A stretch of 64,000 bases of DNA from Xanthomonas sacchari (GTDB taxonomy: Bacteria; Pseudomonadota; Gammaproteobacteria; Xanthomonadales; Xanthomonadaceae). Position numbers and translations under genes: made by a program. A model generated the notes under the pieces. The model did not search any database. It worked only from the letters and a program-made list of their open reading frames with translations, and was not told where the DNA came from. The stretch is taken from assembly GCF_040529065.1 (NCBI RefSeq), contig NZ_CP132343.1, positions 4,729,001-4,793,000 on the forward strand, given 5' to 3'. Shown here piece after piece: positions 45,752-56,093 of the stretch. The stretch's first letter is position 1. The number at the start of each line of letters is the position of its first letter.

Positions 45752-46419
45752 GCCGCCTCCGTGGAATCTGCCAGGGTCAGCGCCAGCCCGGTGGCCTGGC
45801 GCAGGTCGTCCAGGCTCACGCCCGGGACCAGTTCAAGCACGCGCGCGCCGTCCGGCCCCAGCGCGAATACGCCCAGGTCGGTGTACACCCGCGACACGCA
45901 GCGCAGCCCGGTCAACGGATAGCTGCACACGTTGACCAGCTTGGGTTCGCCACGCTTGGTCAGCAGTTCCATCATCACGTAGACCTGCTTGGCGCCGATC
46001 GCCAGGTCCATCGCACCGCCGACCGCGGGAATGGCATCGGCCGCGCCGGTGCTCCAGTTGGCCAGGTCGCCATGCACCGACACCTGGAACGCGCCGAGCA
46101 CGCACACGTCCAGGCGCCCGCTGCGCATCATCGCGAACGAGTCGGCGTGGTGGAAATAGCAGCCGCCGGTCAGCAGCGTCACCGGCTGCTTGCCGGCGTT
46201 GATCAGGTCCAGGTCTTCCTGGCCCGGCGGCGGCGCCGGCCCCATGCCGAGCAGGCCGTTCTCGCTGTGCAGGAAGATCTCCTTGTCCGCCGGCAGGAAG
46301 TTGGCCACCGCGGTCGGCAGGCCGATGCCCAGGTTGACGTAGGCGCCCTCGGGGATATCGCGCGCCACCCGTGCGGCCAGCGCGTTGCGGTCGATGCCGC
46401 GCCCGTTCAATGCGTGCAT
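45748..46419 (-). CDS. pcaJ: 3-oxoadipate CoA-transferase subunit B PcaJ
   Basis: The 223-residue subunit has the catalytic Glu in [10 protein letters not shown] near residue 52 and the family motifs [14 protein letters not shown] and [17 protein letters not shown]. With PcaI it moves CoA from succinyl-CoA to beta-ketoadipate. It overlaps pcaI by 13 bases and pcaF by four. Confidence 0.95.
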
Positions 46420-47096
46420 GCATCCTCCTGTGCGGTGCGCACCGCCACCAGCCGCTGCACGAAGATGCCCGGCGTCACCACCGCTTCCGGATCCAGCGCG
46501 CCCAGCTCCACCACCTGTTCCACCTGCACGATCGCGCAGGTGGCGGCCATCGCCATCAACGGGCCGAAGTTGCGCGCGGTCTTGCGGTACACCAGGTTGC
46601 CCCAGCGGTCGCCGTGGTGCGCCTTGATCAGCGCGAAGTCGGCGCGGATCGGATACTCCAGCACGTAGTGGCGGCCGTCGATCTCGCGGGTCTCCTTGCC
46701 GGCGGCCAGTTCGGTGCCGTAGCCGGTTGGGGTGAAGATCGCGCCCAGGCCGTTGCCGGCGGCATGAATGCGTGCGGCCAGGTTGCCCTGCGGCACCAGC
46801 TCCAGTTCCAGCTCGCCTGCGCGGTAGGCCGCGTCGAAATGCTGCGAATCGCTCTGCCGCGGGAACGAGCACACGATCTTGCGCACGCGCTTGTGCTTGA
46901 TCAGCGCCGCCAGCCCGGTCTCGCCGTTGCCGGCGTTGTTGTTGACGATGGTGAGTTCACGCGCACCTTGCGCGATCAACGCATCGATCAGCGCATCGGG
47001 CATGCCCGCGGTGCCGAAGCCGCCGATCATCACCGTGGCGCCATCGTGGATGTCGGCCACCGCCGCAGCGCACGAGTCCAGGGTCTTGTCGATCAT
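46407..47096 (-). CDS. pcaI: 3-oxoadipate CoA-transferase subunit A PcaI
   Basis: The 229-residue subunit shows GGFGTAGMPDALIDALI near residue 24 and NNNAGNGETGLAALI near 50, the CoA-transferase alpha signature. GGAG precedes the ATG at 8 bases. It is the first gene of the pcaIJFHGBDC unit; a good promoter and PcaR-like palindromes lie directly upstream. Confidence 0.95.
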   Translation of the reverse strand: MIDKTLDSCAAAVADIHDGATVMIGGFGTAGMPDALIDALIAQGARELTIVNNNAGNGETGLAALIKHKRVRKIVCSFPRQSDSQHFDAAYRAGELELELVPQGNLAARIHAAGNGLGAIFTPTGYGTELAAGKETREIDGRHYVLEYPIRADFALIKAHHGDRWGNLVYRKTARNFGPLMAMAATCAIVQVEQVVELGALDPEAVVTPGIFVQRLVAVRTAQEDACTH

Positions 47097-47198
47097 CGGC
47101 GCCGCTCCGCCGTCGCCGGCCGGGGGCGCAGCGCACGGGGGCGCAGGCGCATTACGGGGTCTGCCACGACATCCTCCTCCAGGTCGCTTCGGGAGGCC

Positions 47199-47227
47199 AC
47201 GTTAGGCCCGCTCCGGCGGGCGGTCAA
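47199..47227 (-). promoter_or_regulatory. pcaI: Sigma-70-type promoter of pcaI
   Basis: On the minus strand TTGACC, 17 bases, then TAACGT match the -35/-10 pattern, placing transcription start about 95 bases upstream of the pcaI ATG. The PcaR-like boxes lie immediately upstream of this -35. Confidence 0.65.
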
Positions 47228-47261
47228 TCCGATTATCGGATGCATAGTTCGATAAACGAAC
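47228..47261. promoter_or_regulatory. Tandem PcaR-like operator palindromes
   Basis: TCCGATTATCGGA at 47228-47240 and GTTCGATAAACGAAC at 47247-47261 are two palindromes about 20 bp centre to centre. Both share the CGAT-AT-CG core of the Pseudomonas PcaR site GTTCGATAATCGCAC as I recall it. They abut the pcaI -35 element on its upstream side, an activator position. Confidence 0.65.
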
Positions 47262-47300
47262 AATTTAACGCCATGGCAACGGCGTGCCGATCCCGCCCTG

Positions 47301-47309
47301 TTGTATACA
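47301..47309. promoter_or_regulatory. VanR-like operator site 1
   Basis: TTGTATACA contains the 8-bp palindrome TGTATACA, typical of GntR/FadR-type operators. It is repeated at 47398-47406 and stands upstream of vanA. Confidence 0.6.
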
Positions 47310-47397
47310 TTGGCTGTCGTCCCGCATCGGGCGACGGCGCGACGGCAGTGTATTCGTGCTCACGCGCCCGCAACACGCAAGGATCTTCCCCAGCCTG

Positions 47398-47406
47398 TTG
47401 TATACA
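47398..47406. promoter_or_regulatory. VanR-like operator site 2
   Basis: The same TTGTATACA nonamer lies 17 bases before the vanA ATG, where a bound repressor would block initiation. Its centre is 97 bp from site 1. Confidence 0.6.
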
Positions 47407-47423
47407 CAATCGAGGTCGCCGCC

Positions 47424-48500
47424 ATGCAGTCGTCCGCTCCGGCATTTCCGCTCAATGCCTGGTACGCCATCGCCTGGGATCACGAGGTCAAGCACGCGCT
47501 GCTGCCGCGCAAGGTGTGCAATCTGGACATCGTGCTGTACCGCACCAGCAACGGCCGCGTGGCCGCGCTCGAGGACGCCTGCTGGCATCGGCTGGTGCCG
47601 CTGTCGATGGGCCGGCTGCGCGGCGACGACGTGGTCTGCGGCTACCACGGCCTGGTCTACGACGCGAACGGGCGCTGCGTGCACATGCCCTCGCAGGACA
47701 CCATCAATCCGTCCGCCTGCGTGCGCCGCTTCCCCACCGTGGAACGGCACCGCTACGTCTGGGTATGGCCGGGCGATGCGGCGCTGGCCGATCCCGCACT
47801 GGTGCCGGACCTGCACTGGAACGACGACCCGGCCTGGGCCGGCGACGGCCGCACCATCCACGTCAAGTGCGACTACCGGCTGGTGCTGGACAACCTGATG
47901 GACCTAACCCACGAGACCTTCGTGCACGGCTCCAGCATCGGCCAGGACGAGGTCGCCGAGGCGCCGTTCGACGTGGTCCACGGCGAACGCAGCACGGTGG
48001 TCTCGCGCTGGATGCTGGACATCGACCCGCCGCCGTTCTGGGCGTGGCAGATCGAACACGCGCACGGCTACCGCGGCAAGGTCGACCGCTGGCAGATCAT
48101 CCGCTTCGAGGCGCCCTGCACCATCGCCATCGACGTCGGCGTGGCGGTGGCCGGCAGCGGCGCGCCGCAGGGCGATCGCTCGCGCGGGGTCAACGGCTAC
48201 GTGCTCAACACCATCACCCCCGAGACCGACCGTACCTGTCACTACTTCTGGGCGTTCGTGCGCAACCACTCGCTGCACGAGCAGTCGATCACCACGCGCC
48301 TGCGCGACGGCGTCACCGGCGTGTTCGGCGAGGACGAGCTGGTGCTGGAGGCGCAGCAACGCGCCATCGACGCGCATCCGGACCATATGTTCTACAACCT
48401 CAACGTCGATGCCGGCGGCATGTGGGCGCGGCGGCTGATCGAACGCATGGTCGCCGCCGAGCAGCGCAACCAGGACCTGCAGCTGCGCATGGTCGGATGA
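47424..48500 (+). CDS. vanA: Vanillate O-demethylase oxygenase subunit VanA
   Basis: From ATG 47424 (GAGG upstream) the 358-residue oxygenase has a Rieske [2Fe-2S] centre, CWHR near residue 53 and CGYHG near 72, and a mononuclear iron site in LVLDNLMDLTHETFVHG near 157-173. It removes the methyl group of vanillate as formaldehyde to give protocatechuate, which the neighbouring pca genes degrade. It is divergent from pcaI and overlaps the next frame at its stop (ATGA at 48497). Confidence 0.96.
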   Translation: MQSSAPAFPLNAWYAIAWDHEVKHALLPRKVCNLDIVLYRTSNGRVAALEDACWHRLVPLSMGRLRGDDVVCGYHGLVYDANGRCVHMPSQDTINPSACVRRFPTVERHRYVWVWPGDAALADPALVPDLHWNDDPAWAGDGRTIHVKCDYRLVLDNLMDLTHETFVHGSSIGQDEVAEAPFDVVHGERSTVVSRWMLDIDPPPFWAWQIEHAHGYRGKVDRWQIIRFEAPCTIAIDVGVAVAGSGAPQGDRSRGVNGYVLNTITPETDRTCHYFWAFVRNHSLHEQSITTRLRDGVTGVFGEDELVLEAQQRAIDAHPDHMFYNLNVDAGGMWARRLIERMVAAEQRNQDLQLRMVG

Positions 48501-48529
48501 ACCGCCGCCAGAATCCCGGAGCTACCGCC

Positions 48530-49279
48530 ATGTCCGCCGCGCATCCGTTCCGCTCCAGTGCCGCGCAGACCACCCGCGCCCTGCTGGAAGTGCGCGAGCT
48601 GATCCTGGCCGGCGCCCTGCCCGCCGGCGAGCGCCTGTCCGAGGTCGCCCTGGTGGAGCGGCTGGGCGTCTCGCGCACGCCGGTGCGCGCCGCCCTGCAG
48701 CGGCTGGCCGAGGAAGGCCTGGTGCAGCCGCTGCGTGGCGGCGGCTACGCGGTGCAGGCGTTCGACGAGGCCGATGTGGACGACGCCATCGAACTGCGCG
48801 GCACCCTGGAAGGGCTGGCCGCGCGCCGCGCGGCCGAGCGCGGTGCCGAGCCGGCCTTGCTGGCGCGGGCACAGTCGTTGCTGGCGCAGATCGACGCCGT
48901 CCTGGCGACGCGACCACTGAGCGAGGAGGCCTTTGCCCGCTATGTGGACTGCAACGCGCAGTGGCACGCCTTGCTGTTCGAGATGGCCGGCAGTGCGCTG
49001 CTCTCGCGCGAGTTCGCGCGCGTCGCGCAACTGCCGTTCGCCTCACCCAGCAGCTTCGTGCTCGAGCGCGGCCAGGCCGCCACCGTGCTATCGATCGCGC
49101 AGGACCAGCACCGCCAGGTGCTGGATGCGATCGTGCGCCGCGAAGGCGCGCGCGCCGAAGCCTTGATGCGCGAACACGCGCGGCTGGCGCAGCGCAATGC
49201 GCACCACGCCCTGCACGACCAAAACGCGCTGGGACAGATTCCCGGCAGCCGCCTGCTGCGGCGGCGTCCGCCGGCCTGA
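48530..49279 (+). CDS. vanR: GntR/FCD-family regulator of vanillate genes (VanR)
   Basis: ATG 48530 has CCGGAG upstream; ATG 48497, overlapping the vanA stop, would add 11 residues. The 249-residue regulator has a GntR winged HTH (SEVALVERLGVSRTPVRAAL near residue 36) and an FCD ligand domain (DDAIELRGTLEGLAARRAAE, later HRQVLDAIVRREGARAEALM). It probably represses vanA-vanR-vanB until vanillate is present. Two TTGTATACA sites precede vanA. Confidence 0.9.
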   Translation: MSAAHPFRSSAAQTTRALLEVRELILAGALPAGERLSEVALVERLGVSRTPVRAALQRLAEEGLVQPLRGGGYAVQAFDEADVDDAIELRGTLEGLAARRAAERGAEPALLARAQSLLAQIDAVLATRPLSEEAFARYVDCNAQWHALLFEMAGSALLSREFARVAQLPFASPSSFVLERGQAATVLSIAQDQHRQVLDAIVRREGARAEALMREHARLAQRNAHHALHDQNALGQIPGSRLLRRRPPA

Positions 49280-49329
49280 TCGCGACGCGCGCCGTACCAA
49301 CCTCCTCTTCCCGCCTGCCGGACCCCGCC

Positions 49330-50313
49330 ATGCGCAAAGACACCCAGTGGACCACCGCCCGCGTCGTCGCCGTTGCCACGCCGTGCCAGGACGTGCGCGA
49401 GATCGTGCTCGATCCCGGCCGCGCCAGTCGCCCGTTCACCGTCGGCAGCCATCTCGACGTGCGCGTGCGCATCGGCGAGGCCTGGCACGAACGCTCCTAC
49501 TCGCTGGTCGGCGAGCCTGCCGCCGATGGCCACTACCGCATCGCGGTGCGCGCGGTGCCGGACAGCCGCGGCGGTTCGCGGGCGATGTGGGCGCTGGCGC
49601 CAGGCGACCAACTGGAGATTTCCTCTCCGAACAATCACTTCGCCCTGGACGAGACCGCCGAGCACATCGTGCTGGTCGCCGGCGGCATCGGCATCACCCC
49701 GATCCTGGGCATGGCGCAGCGGCTGGCACGCGGGCGCATTCCGTTCCAGTTGCTCTACGCCGGCCGCAGCCGCGCCAGCATGGCCTACCTGGAGCATCTG
49801 CAGGACCTGCTGGGCGAGCGCCTGCAACTGTTCTGCCCGGAACACCTGGGCCAGCTCGAGCTGGCTGCACAGATCGCACAATGGCCGCGCAACGCCGACG
49901 TCTACGCCTGCGGCCCGCTGCCGCTGCTGGACGAACTGCGGCAACGCTGGCGCGACGACGGCCGCGCCCGCGCGCGCCTGCACTTCGAGACCTTCGGCAA
50001 CAGCGGCAACGCGCCGGCGCAGCCGTTCGTGGTGCAGGTGCCGGCGCTGGGCAAGACCGTGCAGGTGGCCGAGAACGAATCGCTGCTGGACGCGCTGAGC
50101 GCGGCCGGCGTGGAAGTCATGGCCGACTGCCGCCGCGGCGAATGCGGCCTGTGCGTGGTCGAGGTGCTGGACGCGGCCGCCCCGCTGGACCACCGCGACG
50201 TGTTCCTCAGCGACGAACAGCGCTACAGCAACCGCAAGCTGTGCGCCTGCGTCTCGCGTGCGCTCGGCGGCAGCGTCAGCATCGACACGGGCTACCGCGC
50301 CGACGCGTTCTGA
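49330..50313 (+). CDS. vanB: Vanillate O-demethylase reductase subunit VanB
   Basis: The 327-residue reductase has a flavin domain (ERSYSLVGEPA near residue 54), a nucleotide-binding domain (VAGGIGITPILGMAQ near 117) and a C-terminal plant-type [2Fe-2S] ferredoxin domain with CRRGECGLC near 267-275 and a further Cys in KLCACVSRA. It passes electrons from NADH to VanA. It is separated from vanA by vanR on the same strand. Confidence 0.96.
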   Translation: MRKDTQWTTARVVAVATPCQDVREIVLDPGRASRPFTVGSHLDVRVRIGEAWHERSYSLVGEPAADGHYRIAVRAVPDSRGGSRAMWALAPGDQLEISSPNNHFALDETAEHIVLVAGGIGITPILGMAQRLARGRIPFQLLYAGRSRASMAYLEHLQDLLGERLQLFCPEHLGQLELAAQIAQWPRNADVYACGPLPLLDELRQRWRDDGRARARLHFETFGNSGNAPAQPFVVQVPALGKTVQVAENESLLDALSAAGVEVMADCRRGECGLCVVEVLDAAAPLDHRDVFLSDEQRYSNRKLCACVSRALGGSVSIDTGYRADAF

Positions 50314-50367
50314 CGCCTGCGCGCATCGCCCTCTCAGCGCGCAGGCGCCGTCCACGCGGGTGGACGG
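50314..50367. terminator. Two GC hairpins between vanB and the convergent gene
   Basis: CGCCTGCGCGC pairs with GCGCGCAGGCG (50314-50347) and CCGTCCA with TGGACGG (50348-50367). Neither has a T-tract. They fill the gap between convergent genes and probably end both transcripts. Confidence 0.55.
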
Positions 50368-50400
50368 CACCTGCCAGCGATCAACGCGCGCGACGCGACC

Positions 50401-50889
50401 TCACTTGGTCGCCGCGTCCCAATGCTCCTGGATCTTGCCGTTCTGGATGCGGAACATGTCGAACCAGGTGGTGGTGTAGGTCTTGCTGGCGTCCTTGGGA
50501 TCGGGCAGCGTGCGCACCGACACCAGGGTCACGTAGTCGCCCTCGGCCAGGATCGCCACCAGCGGCAACTGCACGCGCGGCTGGATCGGCGTCGGCTTGA
50601 CGAAGGAAGTCAGGAACGCCAGGAACGCATCGCGGCCGTTGGCCACGTTGGGGTTGTGCTGAATGTAGTCCTTGGCCATGTATATCGGCGCATATTCGGT
50701 GTGCCCGGCTTCGAACACGATGCGCCAGAAGTCGTAGACCAGGCGCTTGTTGGCGCTGGTGCGCCAGTCCTCGCCGTGCAGCAGTTGCTCATGGTTGGGA
50801 TTGGCGGTGACCGCGGTCTGCGCGAACGCGGACGCGGCGGGAAGCGCAAGCAGCAGCGCCAGCAGGCAGGCCTGAAAACGGATCTTCAT
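50401..50889 (-). CDS. Exported SnoaL/NTF2-like protein
   Basis: The 162-residue product has a Sec signal (LLALLLALPAASAFAQ) and a mature NTF2-fold domain of the SnoaL-like type: RLVYDFWRIVFEAGHTEYA, then YIQHNPNVANGRDAFLAFL, and the final WFDMFRIQNGKIQEHWD. Such proteins bind or isomerise small polyketide-like or aromatic molecules, but the exact role is unknown. Its location between van and pob genes suggests, without proving, a link to aromatic uptake or detoxification. Confidence 0.85.
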   Translation of the reverse strand: MKIRFQACLLALLLALPAASAFAQTAVTANPNHEQLLHGEDWRTSANKRLVYDFWRIVFEAGHTEYAPIYMAKDYIQHNPNVANGRDAFLAFLTSFVKPTPIQPRVQLPLVAILAEGDYVTLVSVRTLPDPKDASKTYTTTWFDMFRIQNGKIQEHWDAATK

Positions 50890-51336
50890 GGAAGACGCTC
50901 CGATGGGGGAACAGGGGAATGCGCGATGACGCCGCGCTGCCGCGATGCGCGGCAACGAGGGCACCGGCGCGGCTGCAGCGTAGCAACGTGCAGCCCTTGC
51001 GCAATCCAGAAAATCGCAAAAAACCGGCAGTTTTACCGGCTTTTTTCCTAGTCTGGGAGAATCGCCACAGTTACCTGGATATCAGAAATGGCGAAGTACC
51101 ACGCACCTAAAGGTGTGCATGCAGTGCATGGCGCCGCGATGTGTTGGCGCTCTGCACGATCATCCATCGGCGCGCTTGATCGCCGTCATCGATCACAATG
51201 ATCGACGACTCTTCTATCGAGGGTGGGGATTCGGAATTCGAGATTGGAAGAAAGCCGAGAAGGACACGATCTACGTGCGCAGGGGAACTGGGACGCGGCT
51301 TTGCCAATCCCCAATCCCGACTCACCAATCCCCGCT
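50890..51336. other. 447-base non-coding interval 3' of pobA
   Basis: No gene is supported. A hairpin-like stretch at 51018-51046 (A-run, CCGG, CCGG, T-run) could terminate transcription in either direction. The right part (51225-51335) contains repeated CCAATCCC and GGGATT-like words that resemble low-complexity intergenic spacers at 29263-29285. Confidence 0.5.
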
Positions 51337-53508
<2,172 letters not shown>

Positions 53509-53552
53509 CAGGATCCGCAGTCAGAACGGAGATCGCGGTGCGGTCGCTCTAC

Positions 53553-53676
53553 TGTGGGAGGGACTTCAGTCCCGACACGTGATCGATGATCGACCTGCCC
53601 CACTTCGTTCGTCGCGGCTGAAGCCGCTCCTACGACTGGGCTGCGCGTACGTCGTAGGAGCGGCTTCAGCCGCGAC
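53553..53676. repeat. REP-like cluster after pobR
   Basis: One copy of the GGGACTTCAGTCCC family (53553-53577) is followed by an inverted pair of the GTAGGAGCGGCTTCAGCCGCGAC family (53611-53633 and 53654-53676). The pair can fold into a long hairpin. It occupies the gap between convergent pobR and vdh. Confidence 0.85.
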
Positions 53677-53790
53677 CAGGTATTTCAAACCCACGCGCGA
53701 ACAGGCCGAGCGCGACTCCTACGCTAGAGTCCTGTACTGGTCGGCAAGTTGCATCGCCGAGCGCCACACCGACGCCCGGCGACCCCACCC

Positions 53791-55260
53791 TCAGAACGGA
53801 TACTGCGGCGCGCTGTCCTGGATCGTCACCCACTGCCAGTGCGTGTACTGGCCCCAGTCGGCGGGGCCGCCCATGCTGGTGCCGTTGCCGGAGGCGCCGG
53901 TGCCGCCGAAGGGATTGGTGACTTCGTCGGCCACGGTCTGGTCGTTGATGTGCAGCAGGCCGGTGTGCAGGCGTTCGCCCAGTGCCATCGCGCGGCCGAC
54001 CGAGGCCGACAGGATGCCGGCCGACAGGCCGTATTCGGTCTGGTTGGCCAGCGCCACCGCCTCGTCGTCGCTGTCGAAGGCGATCACGTTGGCGACCGGG
54101 CCGAACACTTCCTCCTCGAACGCCGGCATGCCCGGCCGCACGTTCGACAGCACCGTGGGCGCGTAGAACAGGCCGTCGTGGGTGCCGCCGGCCTCGATCA
54201 CCGCGCCGGCCGCCACCGAGACATCGACCACGTCCTTGACGTGCTGCAACTGGCGCTGGTCGATGATGGGGCCAAGCGCCACGTGCGCGGTGGCCGGGTC
54301 GCCGACCGGCAGATGCCGCGCCTTCTCGGCCAGGCGCCGGGTCAGTTCGGCGGCGATGCTGCGCTGGACCAGCACGCGGCCGGTGGCCATGCAGATCTGG
54401 CCCTGATGGAAGTACGCGCCGAAGGCGATCGCCGACACCGCCTTGTCCAGGTCGGCATCCTCCAGCACGATCAGCGAATTCTTGCCGCCCAGTTCCAGCG
54501 CGGTCTTCTTGAGGTGCTTGCCGGCCAGCTCGCCGATGCGGCGGCCGGCGGCGGTGGACCCGGTGAACGCGATCATCGGCACGCCCGGCGCCTCGACCAG
54601 CGCCTGGCCGGCATCCGCACCGCCCGGCAGCACGTGCAGCAGGCCCTTCGGCAGGCCTGCCTGCTGCAGCACCTCGGCGATGACGAAGCCGCCGGCGTAC
54701 GGCGTGCGCGGATCGGGCTTGAGCACCACTGCATTGCCCACCGCCAGCGCCGGCGCCACCGAACGCAGCGACAGCACCAGCGGGAAATTGAACGGCGAGA
54801 TCACCCCGACCACGCCCAGCGGCAGGCGCCGCGCCAGGCTCAGCCGGCCCGGTGCGGTCGGCAGCACCTGGCCCTGCGCCTGCAGCGGCATCGCCGCGGC
54901 CTGCTGCAGCAGCACGATCGCCTCGCGCACCTCGTGCTCGCCCTTGGGCAGGATGCCGCCGGTCTCGCGCGCGATCAGCGCCGCGGCCGCCGCCGCATGC
55001 TGCTGCAGCACCTGCGCGGCGCGATGGAACACCGCCGCACGCTCGCGCGGCGGCGTGGCCGCCCAGGCGCGTTGCGCCTCGCGCGCCTGCGCCACCGCCG
55101 TGGCCACGTCGGCCGCATTGGCCTGGCCGACGCGGTGCAGCGGCGCGCCGCTGCCGGGTTCGATCACCTCGAGGACGCCGCCCTGGGCGGCGATCCACTC
55201 GCCATTGAAGATGCGCTCGCTCCAGGTGGACGCGGCGGCCAGGGGTTCGGTGCTGTGCAT
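53791..55260 (-). CDS. vdh: Vanillin dehydrogenase (aldehyde dehydrogenase family)
   Basis: From ATG 55260 the 489-residue enzyme shows the ALDH features: GVISPFNFPLVLSLRSVAPA near residue 150, FTGSTAAGRRIGE near 230, the catalytic Glu in LELGGKN near 256 and the Cys in FHQGQICMATGR near 290. It oxidises vanillin (and 4-hydroxybenzaldehyde) with NAD to vanillate. The assignment to vanillin rests on co-location with fcs, ech and van genes. It is the last gene of the minus-strand group. Confidence 0.9.
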   Translation of the reverse strand: MHSTEPLAAASTWSERIFNGEWIAAQGGVLEVIEPGSGAPLHRVGQANAADVATAVAQAREAQRAWAATPPRERAAVFHRAAQVLQQHAAAAAALIARETGGILPKGEHEVREAIVLLQQAAAMPLQAQGQVLPTAPGRLSLARRLPLGVVGVISPFNFPLVLSLRSVAPALAVGNAVVLKPDPRTPYAGGFVIAEVLQQAGLPKGLLHVLPGGADAGQALVEAPGVPMIAFTGSTAAGRRIGELAGKHLKKTALELGGKNSLIVLEDADLDKAVSAIAFGAYFHQGQICMATGRVLVQRSIAAELTRRLAEKARHLPVGDPATAHVALGPIIDQRQLQHVKDVVDVSVAAGAVIEAGGTHDGLFYAPTVLSNVRPGMPAFEEEVFGPVANVIAFDSDDEAVALANQTEYGLSAGILSASVGRAMALGERLHTGLLHINDQTVADEVTNPFGGTGASGNGTSMGGPADWGQYTHWQWVTIQDSAPQYPF

Positions 55261-55298
55261 GATGTCTACTCTCGTGGAAAGGATGGGCAGGGGCGTAC

Positions 55299-56066
55299 TC
55301 AGATCGACGTGGCGGCCAGTCCGCCGTCCACCGGCAGATTGACGCCGTTGATCCAGCGCGCCGCATCGGAGGCCAGGAACACCACCGCTTCGGCCACTTC
55401 GTCGGCATAGGCCGGGCGCTTCATCTTGCCGGCATCGGCCTGGACCCGCTCGGGCCCGAGCATGGTGACGAAATCGCCCAGGATCGGTGTGAACACCGGG
55501 CCGGGCGCGACGCTGTTGACGCGCACCGAATGGTCGGCGAACCAGTCGCGCGAACGCAGCAGCGTCCACACGATCAGCGCTTCCTTGAAGTACTGGTAGC
55601 AGGTGTCCTGCGGCACCGGATGCGTCGCCAGCCAGTCGCTGCCGGCGGCGTAGCTGTCGGTGGCGGCCAGTTGCTTGTGCAGGTCCAGTCGCTGCGGCCA
55701 CTCCGCGCCGAGAATGGAGGCGATGTTGATGATGCTGCCACCGGGCACGATGCGCGGCAGCAGCGCCTGGCTGAGATGGCGCAGCCCCAGGTAGTTGACC
55801 TTCGCCACCACGTCCATAGGCGCGGTGCCGGGCACGCCGGCGATGTTGGCCAGCGCATCGATGCGTTCGGGCAACTGCGCCACCAGCGCGTCGATCGAGG
55901 CCGGGTCGCCGAGATCGGCCTGGTGGAAGCCGTGCAGGGTCATGTTGACCGGCTGGCGGTCGATGCCGATCACCGTGGCGCCGTGGAAGCGCGCCAGGCG
56001 CGCGACCTCGGCGCCGATGCCGGAGGCCACGCCGGTGACGAGGAGGGTCTTGTTGTGCAGGTTCAT
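55299..56066 (-). CDS. calA: Coniferyl-alcohol dehydrogenase-like SDR
   Basis: The 255-residue short-chain dehydrogenase has the NAD motif VTGVASGIGAEVARLARFHG, NIAGVPGT near residue 76 and the catalytic Tyr/Lys in CYQYFKEALIVW near 160. The pattern SIINIASILGAEWPQRLDLHK and APGPVFTPILGDFVTML matches Pseudomonas CalA as I know it. It would oxidise coniferyl alcohol to coniferaldehyde, feeding ferulate. It lies 27 bases after the outer-membrane protein gene and 38 before vdh. Confidence 0.87.
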   Translation of the reverse strand: MNLHNKTLLVTGVASGIGAEVARLARFHGATVIGIDRQPVNMTLHGFHQADLGDPASIDALVAQLPERIDALANIAGVPGTAPMDVVAKVNYLGLRHLSQALLPRIVPGGSIINIASILGAEWPQRLDLHKQLAATDSYAAGSDWLATHPVPQDTCYQYFKEALIVWTLLRSRDWFADHSVRVNSVAPGPVFTPILGDFVTMLGPERVQADAGKMKRPAYADEVAEAVVFLASDAARWINGVNLPVDGGLAATSI

Positions 56067-56093
56067 GGCAGCGCGTGTCCGTTGCGGAGTTGA

